Assembly: GCA_900553175.1 (NCBI GenBank)
Contig: USCH01000011.1
Coordinates: 1-37,803 of the forward strand
Direction: 5' to 3'
DNA length: 37,803 nucleotides
From: an uncultured Alistipes sp.
Lineage (GTDB): Bacteria > Bacteroidota > Bacteroidia > Bacteroidales > Rikenellaceae
The notes under the pieces were generated by a model. It was not told the origin of the DNA. It did no database searches and saw only the letters and a list, made by a program, of their open reading frames with translations. Below, in pieces: positions 21,103-29,674 of this stretch (its first letter is position 1; each line of letters begins with the position of its first letter). The position numbers and the translations under genes are program-made.

Positions 21103-22665
21103 ATGGCGAAAGATTTTACCCCGTCCCGGCGCAACGGCGAAGCCTACGAAGCGCTGACCGAGACGGCGGGGAGCGTGCCGCCCCAGGCGGTCGAACTGGA
21201 AGAGGCGGTGCTCGGTGCTCTGATGCTCGAAAAGGACAGCATCATCACCGTTCAGGAGTTCATCACTCCCGAGTCGTTCTACACCGAGGAGCACCGTCTG
21301 ATCTATAAGGCGATCGAGGAGCTGTCGATGGAGCTCAAACCCATCGACCTCTACACCGTGACCGAGCGGCTCAAGGTCAAGAAAGAGCTCGGCAAGGTGG
21401 GCGGCGCGGCCTATCTGGCCCAGCTCACGCAGAAGGTCGGTTCGGCCGCCAACGTCGAATTCCACGCCAAGATCATCGCCCAGAAGTACGTCCAGCGCGA
21501 GTTGATCCGCTCGGCCACCGAGATTCAGCGGCGGTCGTACGACGAGTCGACCGACGTCACGGAGCTCATCGGCTTCGCCGAGGGCGAAATCTTCAAGGTT
21601 TCCGAAGGCCACGTCAAGCGTTCGGTGCAGTCGTCCAAGGACATCCTGGCCCGGGCCCTGATGCAGATCGAGGAGGCGTCGAAGAACGCCAGCGCCTTCA
21701 ACGGCGTGCCGTCGGGGTTCATGGCCATCGACCGCGTGACGCTGGGCTGGCAGCTGTCGGACCTCATCATCATCGCGGCGCGCCCCTCGATGGGCAAGAC
21801 GGCCTTCGTGCTCTCCATGGCCCGCAACATGGCCGTCGACTACGAGCAGGGCGTGGCGTTCTTCTCGCTGGAAATGTCGTCCGTGCAGCTCATGATGCGT
21901 CTGATCGTCGCCGAAACGGGCCTGAGCGGCAACGACGTCAAGTCGGGCCGCCTCACGCCCGAGCAGTGGCGCCACCTCGAATCGGCCACCAAGCCGCTGG
22001 GTTCGGCTCCGCTCTACATCGACGACACGCCGGCCCTCTCGGTCTTCGAGTTCCGCTCCAAGGCGCGGCGGCTGAAGATCCACAACGACATCAAGATCAT
22101 CATCATCGACTACCTCCAGCTCATGACCGGCAACCAGGACTCGAAGGGCAACCGCGAGCAGGAGGTGGCTTTCATCTCGCGCACGCTCAAGGCCATCGCC
22201 AAGGAGCTCAACGTGCCGATCATCGCCCTTTCGCAGCTGAGCCGCCAGACCGAGATGCGCGGCGGTTCGAAGCGTCCGCAGCTCTCCGACCTGCGCGAAT
22301 CGGGCGCCATCGAGCAGGATGCCGACATCGTGGCCTTCATCCACCGCCCCGAGTATTACGGCATCAACCAGGACGAGAACGGCATGCCCACGGCGGGCAT
22401 GGCCGAAATCATCATCGCCAAGCACCGCAACGGCGCCGTGTGCGACGTCAACCTGCGGTTCCTCAAGGAGCAGGCGCGTTTCGCCGACATGGACGATGCG
22501 ATGCTGCCCCCCGCGCAGGCCGCCGATGCGCGGCAGGCCTACGACGACTATGCCAGCGGCTCGAACGCCCCGGAAATCCCGGCGGGCGGCGGACTGGGAG
22601 CTGCGCTCGGCGGCAACGAATTCGATCTGACGCCTCCGTCGCTCGGCGACGAGGTGCCTTTCTGA
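21103..22665 (+). CDS. dnaB: Replicative DNA helicase DnaB
   Basis: 520-residue hexameric 5'-3' helicase of the replication fork. The N-terminal domain (about 25-130, PPQAVELEEAVLGALMLE) binds primase. The RecA-like C-terminal domain has Walker A ARPSMGKT (226-233), FFSLEMSS, Walker B IIIIDYLQLM (332-341), the ALSQLSRQTE motif and the DLRESGAIEQDAD arginine-finger region. There is no intein. A low-complexity acidic/Gly tail (about 460-520) ends DEVPF. The ATG at 21103 is preferred over the in-frame ATG at 21049 because the promoter lies between the two. comM follows after 13 nt. Confidence 0.97.
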   Translation: MAKDFTPSRRNGEAYEALTETAGSVPPQAVELEEAVLGALMLEKDSIITVQEFITPESFYTEEHRLIYKAIEELSMELKPIDLYTVTERLKVKKELGKVGGAAYLAQLTQKVGSAANVEFHAKIIAQKYVQRELIRSATEIQRRSYDESTDVTELIGFAEGEIFKVSEGHVKRSVQSSKDILARALMQIEEASKNASAFNGVPSGFMAIDRVTLGWQLSDLIIIAARPSMGKTAFVLSMARNMAVDYEQGVAFFSLEMSSVQLMMRLIVAETGLSGNDVKSGRLTPEQWRHLESATKPLGSAPLYIDDTPALSVFEFRSKARRLKIHNDIKIIIIDYLQLMTGNQDSKGNREQEVAFISRTLKAIAKELNVPIIALSQLSRQTEMRGGSKRPQLSDLRESGAIEQDADIVAFIHRPEYYGINQDENGMPTAGMAEIIIAKHRNGAVCDVNLRFLKEQARFADMDDAMLPPAQAADARQAYDDYASGSNAPEIPAGGGLGAALGGNEFDLTPPSLGDEVPF

Positions 22666-22678
22666 CACCCGGACGGCG

Positions 22679-24217
22679 ATGTTCGTGAAAACCCATGCAG
22701 GCGCCGTGGTCGGCATCGACGCCGTGACGGTGACCGTCGAGGTCGACATCGCGGGCGGCGGACTGGGCCTTTACCTGGTCGGTCTGCCCGACAGCGCCGT
22801 CAAGGAGAGCGAGCAGCGCATCCGTGCGGCGTTCGAGAACTCGGGCGAGCGCATGTCGGGCCGCAAGGTGGTCGTCAATCTGGCCCCGGCCGACCTGCGC
22901 AAGGAGGGCGCCGGCTTCGACCTGCCCATTGCCGTGGGCATTCTGGCTGCCATGGGCCGCATCGGAGCCGAAGAGCTGGCCGACACGCTCTTCGTGGGCG
23001 AACTCTCGCTCGACGGTTCGGTGAAGCCCGTCCGGGGCGTGCTGCCGATGGCTGTCGGAGCCCGGCGCGACGGCGTGCGGCGGATGATCGTCCCCGCGGC
23101 CAATGCGGGCGAAGCGGCGGTCGTCGGGGGTGTAGAGGTCTTCGGCGTCGGAAGCCTGCGCGAGGTGATCGACCTGCTCAACGGTCGGACCGCTCCCGCT
23201 CCGGCCGCGGTGGCCCGGCCGGAGCCCGTCGTCGGGGCGGCGGGCCGCTACGACGAGGATTTCGCCGATGTCAGGGGCCAGATGCATGTCAAGCGGGCGC
23301 TGGAGATCGCCGCTGCGGGCGGCCACAACGTGCTGATGATCGGTTCGCCCGGTTCGGGCAAGACCATGCTGGCGCGGCGCATGCCCACCATCCTGCCGCC
23401 CCTTTCGCCCGAGGAGGCGCTGGAGACCACGAAGATCCACTCCGTGGCGGGACTGGCGCAGGTCGGGGGGGTGATGACGCAGCGGCCTTTCCGGGCGCCG
23501 CACCACACCGTTTCGCCCGTGGCGCTGATCGGCGGAGGGCAGTCGCCCCGTCCGGGCGAGGTGTCGCTGGCGCACAACGGCGTGCTGTTCCTCGACGAGC
23601 TGCCCGAATTCGGCCGCAGCGTGCTGGAGGTGCTGCGCCAGCCGTTGGAGGATAAGGAGATCGTCGTGGCGCGGGCCCGTTACCGGGTGCGTTATCCGGC
23701 CAACTTCACGCTCGTGGCGGCCATGAACCCCTGTCCGTGCGGCTATTACAACCACCCCGACCGCGAGTGCACCTGCGCTCCGGGAGCGGTGCACCGTTAT
23801 ATGGGGCGCATTTCGGGCCCCCTGATGGACCGGATCGACCTCCACATCGAGGTGACGCCCGTGCCTCCGGCCGAGCTGGCCGCGGCGGCTCCGGGCGAGC
23901 CGAGCGCCGCCATCCGCGAACGGGTGTGCCGCGCCCGCGAGGTGCAGCTCCGGCGGTTCCGCGACTGCGAGGGGGTGCACACCAACGCCCTGATGAATGC
24001 GGCGATGCTGCGCGAATACTGCCGGCTCGACGGCCCGTCGTCGCTGCTGCTCGAAGAGGCCATGCGGCGGCTTTCGCTCTCGGCGCGGGCCTACGACCGC
24101 ATCCTCAAGGTGGCGCGCACGATCGCCGACCTGGCGGGGCGCGCCGACATCGCAGCCGCCGACGTGGCCGAGGCGATCAACTACCGTTCGCTCGACCGCG
24201 GGTCGTGGGGAAGATGA
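22679..24217 (+). CDS. comM: YifB/ComM family AAA+ ATPase (Mg-chelatase-like)
   Basis: 512 residues: N-terminal ChlI-like domain (about 1-170, LVGLPDSAVKESEQRI), then a AAA+ module with Walker A GSPGSGKT (222-229), RPFRAPHHTVSP, Walker B GVLFLDELPEF and a cysteine-rich insert MNPCPCG...CTC (about 346-362), and the C-terminal helical domain ending DVAEAINYRSLDR. ComM is a hexameric branch-migration helicase that promotes integration of transforming DNA in Vibrio and relatives. In Bacteroidetes the role is not established. It is co-transcribed with dnaB (13-nt gap). With priA and comF nearby, four DNA-processing genes cluster over 6 kb. Confidence 0.94.
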   Translation: MFVKTHAGAVVGIDAVTVTVEVDIAGGGLGLYLVGLPDSAVKESEQRIRAAFENSGERMSGRKVVVNLAPADLRKEGAGFDLPIAVGILAAMGRIGAEELADTLFVGELSLDGSVKPVRGVLPMAVGARRDGVRRMIVPAANAGEAAVVGGVEVFGVGSLREVIDLLNGRTAPAPAAVARPEPVVGAAGRYDEDFADVRGQMHVKRALEIAAAGGHNVLMIGSPGSGKTMLARRMPTILPPLSPEEALETTKIHSVAGLAQVGGVMTQRPFRAPHHTVSPVALIGGGQSPRPGEVSLAHNGVLFLDELPEFGRSVLEVLRQPLEDKEIVVARARYRVRYPANFTLVAAMNPCPCGYYNHPDRECTCAPGAVHRYMGRISGPLMDRIDLHIEVTPVPPAELAAAAPGEPSAAIRERVCRAREVQLRRFRDCEGVHTNALMNAAMLREYCRLDGPSSLLLEEAMRRLSLSARAYDRILKVARTIADLAGRADIAAADVAEAINYRSLDRGSWGR

Positions 24218-24504
24218 CCGGGGCGATTGAGAATTAGGAATGAAAAATTAATAATCGGGAGCGAGAGATGTAGCCTGCGGAGCGAGACACGAAGATACGG
24301 GCCTTTGGAGGGCTGGGCTACGGTTCGGCCCTGTTTTGCCGGATTTTGCAACGCCTTTGGGCGTTGCCTCGGCGGCGGCATCACGCCTGCGGCGTGCCCC
24401 TCCCGGCCGTCGCCGAGAAATTTTCGGACCGCAGCCGCCCCGGGCGGAGCTCGCGGAAAACAGCTCGCCGCTCGCTGGCGGCGGCTCGCAACAACAAGAT
24501 CGTT
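24218..24504. other. Composite 287-bp intergenic region before murG
   Basis: No gene is supported here. In order it holds an AT-rich word, GAATTAGGAATGAAAAATTA (24231-24250), two tight hairpins, GCAACGCC-TTTG-GGCGTTGC (24348-24367) and CACGCC-TGC-GGCGTG (24382-24396), and a diverged copy of the IR element (24429-24486). No TAnnTTTG box is evident near murG. It marks the joint between the dnaB-comM unit and the division cluster. Confidence 0.6.
24429..24486 (-). repeat. Intergenic IR element, diverged copy
   Basis: On the minus strand it ends CTCCGCCCGGGGCGGCTGCGG, of which GCCCGGGGCGGCTGCGG is identical to the end of the type copy at 3208-3269. It begins AGCCGCCGCCAGCG. Outer arms AGCCGCC (24433-24439) and GGCGGCT (24480-24486) are complementary. 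It lies 19 nt before the murG ATG, so it would be in the murG leader if transcription begins upstream. Confidence 0.6.
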
Positions 24505-25617
24505 ATGGAGAAAAAACTGCATATCATCCTTTCGGGCGGCGGCACGGGCGGCCATATCTACCCGGCCGTGGCGGTCGCCGAGGCATTGAAACGGCGTCTG
24601 GGCGACGGCGTGGAGCTCCTTTTCGTGGGGGCCGAGGGCAGGATGGAGATGGAGAAGGTCCCGGCGCTGGGTTACCGGATCGCGGGACTGCCCATCGCGG
24701 GACTGCAACGCCGTCTGGAGTGGCGCAACCTGCTGGTTCCCTTCAAGGTGTGGCGGAGCGTGCGGCTGGCGCGCAGGATTATCCGCGACTTCGGGGCCGA
24801 CGCGGTGGCGGGCTTCGGCGGCTATGCCAGCGCGCCGGTGCTGTGGGCCGCGCAGCGTATGGGCGTGCCGACCCTCATTCAGGAGCAGAACTCCTACGCC
24901 GGGGTGACGAACAAGATACTTGCGAAGGGCGCGCGGCGCATCTGCACCGCCTACGAGGGGATGGAGCGCTTCTTCCCGGCCGACAAGATCACTCTGACGG
25001 GCAATCCCCTGCGGGGCGGTTTTTCGGAGGAGGGCGCCGACCGGGCCGGGGCGCTGGCGCATTACGGCTTTTCGCCGGACAAACAGGTCGTGCTGGTCGT
25101 CGGCGGGTCGCTCGGCACCCGGTCGCTCAACGAGATGATGAAGACGTGGATCGCCTCGCTCGGCGGTGCCGAAGCCCCCGTGCAGGTGATCTGGCAGACG
25201 GGCAAATATTACGAGCGCGAGATGCGCGATTTTCTGGCTGCGCACCCCGCGCCGGGCATCTGGCAGGGGGCCTTCATCGAGCGCATGGACCTGGCCTATG
25301 CCGCGGCCGATCTGGTCGTCTCGCGCAGCGGCGCCGGGACGGTCTCGGAGCTCTGTCTGGTGGCCAAACCGGTGCTGTTCGTCCCCTCGCCCAACGTGGC
25401 CGAGGATCATCAGACCAAGAACGCGCAGGCGCTCGTGTCGCAGGGCGCCGCCGCGGTCGTGGCCGATGCCGTGTGCCGCACCGAGGCCATGCCGCGGGCG
25501 CTGGAGCTGCTCGCCGATCCCGGGACGCTGCGGCGCATGAGCGAAAACCTCCGGCGGCTGGCCAAGCCCCGCGCGGCCGAAGACATTGTCGACGAAATAA
25601 TCGGGTTATTGAAATAA
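24505..25617 (+). CDS. murG: UDP-N-acetylglucosamine transferase MurG
   Basis: 370-residue GT28 glycosyltransferase on the cytoplasmic face of the inner membrane. It adds GlcNAc to lipid I to form lipid II, the peptidoglycan precursor. Seen: GGGTGGH (11-17), AGFGGYASAP, QEQNSYAG, GNPLRGGF, VVGGSLGTRSLN and VSRSGAGTVSEL (UDP-GlcNAc site). The ATG at 24505 starts four residues before the first strand. The stop overlaps the murC start (TAATG). Normally ftsW and murD precede murG in Bacteroidales; here comM does. Confidence 0.97.
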   Translation: MEKKLHIILSGGGTGGHIYPAVAVAEALKRRLGDGVELLFVGAEGRMEMEKVPALGYRIAGLPIAGLQRRLEWRNLLVPFKVWRSVRLARRIIRDFGADAVAGFGGYASAPVLWAAQRMGVPTLIQEQNSYAGVTNKILAKGARRICTAYEGMERFFPADKITLTGNPLRGGFSEEGADRAGALAHYGFSPDKQVVLVVGGSLGTRSLNEMMKTWIASLGGAEAPVQVIWQTGKYYEREMRDFLAAHPAPGIWQGAFIERMDLAYAAADLVVSRSGAGTVSELCLVAKPVLFVPSPNVAEDHQTKNAQALVSQGAAAVVADAVCRTEAMPRALELLADPGTLRRMSENLRRLAKPRAAEDIVDEIIGLLK

Positions 25618-26999
25618 TGGAGTTTTCGAAAGTCTATTTTCTGGGCATCGGGGGCATCGGCATGAGCGCTCTGGCCCGCTATTTCCTCTGCGAGGGCCGG
25701 CAGGTGGCCGGCTACGACCGCACCCCCTCGCGCCTCACGGCCGAGCTGGAGGCCGAGGGTGCCGCCGTGCACTATGACGACGACGTGCGGGCCATTCCCG
25801 AGGCGTTCCTCGATCCGCACGATACGATCGTGGTCTACACCCCTGCCATTCCGCAGGACCACAGCGAGCTGCGCTACTTCCGCGACCGCGGCTTCACGGT
25901 CGAGAAGCGCTCGCAGATGCTGGGTCATCTGGCCGAGGGCAAATACGTCATGGCCGTGGCCGGCACCCACGGCAAAACGACCACCTCGACCCTCGTGGCG
26001 TGGCTCAACCGGGCCCTGACGGGCGGCGGGTCGGCTTTTCTGGGCGGCATCTCGAAGAATTTCGGCGGCAACCTCGTCCTGGGCGGGGGGCCGCGTCTGG
26101 CCGTCGAGGCCGACGAGTTCGACCGCTCGTTCCTGCGCCTGTTCCCCGACGTGGCGGTGGTCACTTCGGCCGATGCCGACCATCTGGACATCTACGGCAC
26201 CCACGAAGCCGTCAAGGAGGCTTTCGCGCAGTTCGTGCGGCAGATCCGGTCGGGCGGCGCGCTGGTCGTCAAGCAGGGGGTCGACATCGCGATCGACAAC
26301 CCCTCGATCCGCGTCTGGCGCTATGCCTACGATGTGCCGTGCGACTTCTACGCCCGCAACATCCGGCTTCAGGAGGGCGGATATTACCGTTTCGACCTCT
26401 CCACGCCCGGGGGTGTGGTGGAGGATTGCACGCTCGGCATCCCCGGGTGGGTCAACGTCGAGAACGCCGTGGCGGCCTGTGCGGCCGTGTGGTGCGCGGC
26501 GCAGGCGGAAGGGACGGCGCTCGATGCCGCGAAGCTGCGTAAGGCACTGGCGGCGTTCGCGGGGGTCAGGCGGCGCTTCGAATTTTATGTCAACACGCCG
26601 AAACAGGTCTACATGGACGACTACGCCCACCACCCGCGCGAACTGACCGCGGCGCTTACGTCGGTGCGCAGGATGTTCCCCGGACGGCGCATCACGGCGC
26701 TGTTCCAGCCCCACCTCTACACGCGTACGCGCGATTTCTACGCGGAGTTCGCCGAGGCGCTGTCGCATGCCGACGAGGCGGTGCTGCTGCCGATCTACCC
26801 GGCGCGCGAGGAGCCCATCGAGGGCATCACCTCCGAAATCATCGCCGAACGCGTGAGCGTGCCGTGCCGCATCGTCGACCGCGACCGTCTGGCCGACGAG
26901 GTGGCGGCCATGGATACCGATGTGGTCGTCAGCTTCGGGGCCGGCAACATCGATGCCTGCTGCGAGGCTCTGGCCGAGCGGCTTCGGGAAAAAAGCTGA
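25617..26999 (+). CDS. murC: UDP-N-acetylmuramate--L-alanine ligase
   Basis: 460 residues. MurC adds L-alanine to UDP-MurNAc using ATP, the first peptide step of peptidoglycan synthesis. Three Mur-ligase domains: N-terminal UDP-binding domain with FLGIGGIGMSALA (8-20), the ATPase domain with P-loop GTHGKTTT (116-123), EADEFDRSFL and TSADADHLDIYG, and the C-terminal domain with DDYAHHPRE and FQPHLYTRT. The length is normal. It overlaps murG by one base and is followed by ftsQ after 4 nt. Confidence 0.97.
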   Translation: MEFSKVYFLGIGGIGMSALARYFLCEGRQVAGYDRTPSRLTAELEAEGAAVHYDDDVRAIPEAFLDPHDTIVVYTPAIPQDHSELRYFRDRGFTVEKRSQMLGHLAEGKYVMAVAGTHGKTTTSTLVAWLNRALTGGGSAFLGGISKNFGGNLVLGGGPRLAVEADEFDRSFLRLFPDVAVVTSADADHLDIYGTHEAVKEAFAQFVRQIRSGGALVVKQGVDIAIDNPSIRVWRYAYDVPCDFYARNIRLQEGGYYRFDLSTPGGVVEDCTLGIPGWVNVENAVAACAAVWCAAQAEGTALDAAKLRKALAAFAGVRRRFEFYVNTPKQVYMDDYAHHPRELTAALTSVRRMFPGRRITALFQPHLYTRTRDFYAEFAEALSHADEAVLLPIYPAREEPIEGITSEIIAERVSVPCRIVDRDRLADEVAAMDTDVVVSFGAGNIDACCEALAERLREKS

Positions 27000-27003
27000 T
27001 GCC

Positions 27004-28104
27004 GTGAACCGCTGGGTCCGATACGTCTTGCCTGCGCTGCTGTGGGCTGCCGTGTGCGGATACGTCGTCTGGGCGGCGGTCCGGGCCGGACGCATGCGTG
27101 CCGCGACGAAGGTTTGCGCCCTCGACATCGCGGTCGCCGACAGCACGGCCCAGGGCAGCCTGGTCTCCTCGGCCCGCGTGCGCGAGTGGATCGACCGCAG
27201 CGGCATCGCCACGCTCGGCACTCCCGTGGATGAGGTGGACCTGACGGCCATCGAACGGTTGGTGGCCCGGAACGGATTCGTCGGCGGCGTGTCGGCCTGC
27301 GTCACGCAGGCCGGGCGCTTGCGCGTGACCATCGAGCCGCGCCGGCCCGTCGTGAGGCTGCTCGCGGACTCCCGCGACGTCTATGTTACGGAGCGGGGAT
27401 ACGTCTTTGCGGCTCCGCGCGCGTCGTCGCTCTACATGCCGGTCGTGACGGGCAGCTACCGCCCGCCGTTCCCGCCCGATCATACGGGCGACGTCCGCCT
27501 GTGGATCGACGCCGAACGGACGAAGATCGACCGGCGCATCGACGAACTGGAGCGGGAGAAATATCCGCTCTTCCGCCGGGAGATCGAGAACGACCGCCGC
27601 ATCGCGGCCCTCAGGCGCATGCGCGTCAAACGGAAGTGGCTTCGTTTCGAGAGCGCCCGGTCGTTCGAGGCCCGCGTGGCGGAGCTGCGGGCGGAAAAAG
27701 CCGCTTTGCGGCGCAAATACCGCTATGAGGCACGCATCGTGCAGCAGGAGATCGACCGCATCGCCGGGCTTCAGGAGGCCGAGCGCGGCCGGCAAAAAAA
27801 ATTGGAGAAAAGCTACGAAGATTTCATGAAACTCCTTACCTTTGTGGAAAGTGTCGAGAACGACGATTTCTGGAGGTCGGAAGTGGTGCAGATCGTGGCG
27901 CGGACGACCCCCGGCGGAGCATTGGAGGTCGATCTGGTGCCGCGCAGCGGCGGGTACACCATCCTGTTCGGACGGCTGGAGGACGAGGATCGCAAGTTCG
28001 CGAAGATCATGAGTTTCTACCGCAAGGGGCTGCCGAAGGTCGGATGGGAGACCTATCGGACGATCGACATCCGGTTCGGCGATCAGGTGGTGTGCACGAA
28101 ATAA
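27004..28104 (+). CDS. ftsQ: Cell division protein FtsQ with a long coiled-coil insertion
   Basis: 366 residues, GTG start (the nearby ATG at 26999 is in another frame and hits a stop at once). One transmembrane helix (about 7-28), then a POTRA-like region (about 37-110) and the beta domain. FtsQ scaffolds the divisome in the periplasm, linking FtsB/FtsL to other parts. The Bacteroidetes hallmarks YMPVVTG (144-150), NDDFWRSEVVQI (287-297), LVPRSGGY and the end YRTIDIRFGDQVVCTK are present. Between PVVTG and the NDDFW strand lies a very charged segment (about 160-270) rich in Arg/Glu/Lys with heptad-like leucines, absent from ordinary FtsQ, which makes the protein about 100 residues longer than usual. 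ftsA follows after 12 nt. Confidence 0.9.
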   Translation: MNRWVRYVLPALLWAAVCGYVVWAAVRAGRMRAATKVCALDIAVADSTAQGSLVSSARVREWIDRSGIATLGTPVDEVDLTAIERLVARNGFVGGVSACVTQAGRLRVTIEPRRPVVRLLADSRDVYVTERGYVFAAPRASSLYMPVVTGSYRPPFPPDHTGDVRLWIDAERTKIDRRIDELEREKYPLFRREIENDRRIAALRRMRVKRKWLRFESARSFEARVAELRAEKAALRRKYRYEARIVQQEIDRIAGLQEAERGRQKKLEKSYEDFMKLLTFVESVENDDFWRSEVVQIVARTTPGGALEVDLVPRSGGYTILFGRLEDEDRKFAKIMSFYRKGLPKVGWETYRTIDIRFGDQVVCTK

Positions 28105-28116
28105 AAGTTTGTTAAG

Positions 28117-29628
28117 GTGGAGAGAAAGAGTTATACCGTTGCCGTCGATCTGGGATCGTCGTCCGTGGTCGTAGCCGTGGGCGAACGGCTCGCCGACGGT
28201 GCGATGGACGTGGCGGCGATCGTTTCGAAACCCGTCGAGGGGGTCAACGCGGGCCGTATCGACAACATCGAACTGGTGAGCCGGGCCATAAGCGAAGCTG
28301 TCGGCGAGGTGCAGGAACAGCTGGGAATCCGCATCACGGAGGCCTATGCCGGCATTTCGGGCGAATTCGTCCGCTGCGCGCGCCATACCGACCACGTGTT
28401 CGTCGACGATCCGCAGAACGGCGTGAGCCGCCGCGACGTCGACGCGCTTTTCGACCGCATGCGCAACGTCCAGGCTCCCGACGACGAAACCATCATGGAG
28501 CGCATTCCCCAGAACTATCTGGTCGACGACGAGCACGAGGTGAAGAATCCCGTGGGGTCGTTCGGCAAGAAGCTCTCGTCGACGTTCAATTTCATCCTCT
28601 GCCGCAAAACTCCGATCCAGCGGCTCGATATGGCGCTCAAACGTCTGGGCATCAAGATGCTCGGCGTGATGTCCGATGCGCTGGCCTCGTCCGAGGCGGT
28701 GCTCTCTCCCGACGAGAAGGAGGAGGGCGTGGCGGTGGTCGACCTGGGCGGCGGAATCACCGACGTGGCGGTTTACTACCGCAACGTGGTGCGCTACGTG
28801 GCGTCGATTCCGATGGGCGCGTCGGCCATCAACCGCGACATCCGCACGATGGGCGTCCCCGAGAAGCATGTCGAGATGCTCAAGTGCAAGTACGGTTCGG
28901 CCGTCGCCGAACTGGCTCCCGAGGACAAGCTCATCCGCGTGGCGGGCCGCACGGCCCGCGAGGCGAAAGACGTCGTGCTGCGCAACCTGGCCACCGTGAT
29001 CGAAGCCCGGGCCACCGACATCGCCGAATTCGTGCAGCAGGAGATCAAGGATTCGGGTTATGCGGGCAAACTCGCCTACGGCATCGTCCTTACGGGCGGT
29101 TCGGCCCGTCTGAAGGACCTCGACGAACTTTTCCGCCGGGTCACGGGCATGGATGTCCGGGTGGGAATGCCCGAGACGGGTCTCACCGAGGAGGCCTGCG
29201 CCAAGACCGGCGATCCGGCCTGCGCCGCCGTGACGGGTATCCTCATCAAGGGCGCCGAGCAGGGTGCCTGTGCCGTCGCCGAACGTCCGGCGTTCGGGCG
29301 GCCCTCTGCCGCTGCACCGACGGACAGCCGTCCGGCTGCTGCGGAAGAGCCTGCCGCCGCCTCGCCTCGCCGGCCGTTCGTGCCTCCGCAGCCGGAGCCC
29401 GTGCCTGTCTTCAGGCACGTTCCGCCCCGCGTGCAGCCCGCTCCCGAAGAGAGCGAAGCGCCGCAGGAGGCCTCCCGCACCGCGACTTCCGGGTCCGATC
29501 CCTACGTCGGCGAGGAGCCTGCGAGAGAGCCGGAACCCCGGCGCAAGCGCGACTGGGGCTCGATCTTCCAGAAGGCGTTCGACAAGGTGAACAAGAGTTT
29601 CGCGGCCGCCGAGGACGAAGAGATTTAA
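28117..29628 (+). CDS. ftsA: Cell division protein FtsA
   Basis: 503-residue actin-like ATPase that tethers FtsZ to the membrane. It starts at GTG (28117): no other start fits between the ftsQ stop and the first strand YTVAVDLGSSSVVVAVGE (phosphate 1). Further motifs: EAYAGISGEF (1C domain), GVAVVDLGGGITDVAVY (phosphate 2) and GIVLTGGSARLKDLDEL (adenosine). After about residue 385 comes a Pro/Ala/Glu-rich linker of roughly 90 residues. It ends in a basic amphipathic helix, RRKRDWGSIFQKAFDKV (about 475-491), the probable membrane-targeting sequence. It lies between ftsQ and ftsZ as usual. Confidence 0.96.
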   Translation: MERKSYTVAVDLGSSSVVVAVGERLADGAMDVAAIVSKPVEGVNAGRIDNIELVSRAISEAVGEVQEQLGIRITEAYAGISGEFVRCARHTDHVFVDDPQNGVSRRDVDALFDRMRNVQAPDDETIMERIPQNYLVDDEHEVKNPVGSFGKKLSSTFNFILCRKTPIQRLDMALKRLGIKMLGVMSDALASSEAVLSPDEKEEGVAVVDLGGGITDVAVYYRNVVRYVASIPMGASAINRDIRTMGVPEKHVEMLKCKYGSAVAELAPEDKLIRVAGRTAREAKDVVLRNLATVIEARATDIAEFVQQEIKDSGYAGKLAYGIVLTGGSARLKDLDELFRRVTGMDVRVGMPETGLTEEACAKTGDPACAAVTGILIKGAEQGACAVAERPAFGRPSAAAPTDSRPAAAEEPAAASPRRPFVPPQPEPVPVFRHVPPRVQPAPEESEAPQEASRTATSGSDPYVGEEPAREPEPRRKRDWGSIFQKAFDKVNKSFAAAEDEEI

Positions 29629-29649
29629 CCGATTTGGAATTAAAAAATG

Positions 29650-29666
29650 CGGAAACGCGGTTTCCG
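29650..29666 (+). other. Perfect hairpin in the ftsZ leader
   Basis: CGGAAAC (29650-29656) pairs exactly with GTTTCCG (29660-29666) around GCG. It ends 8 nt before the ftsZ ATG and is not followed by a U-tract, so it is more likely to influence translation initiation or mRNA stability than to terminate. Role inferred. Confidence 0.55.
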
Positions 29667-29674
29667 ATCTGTTT

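Noticed and set aside
22080..22340. Intein or homing element in dnaB
   Set aside because: The protein runs at normal length through all helicase motifs without interruption.
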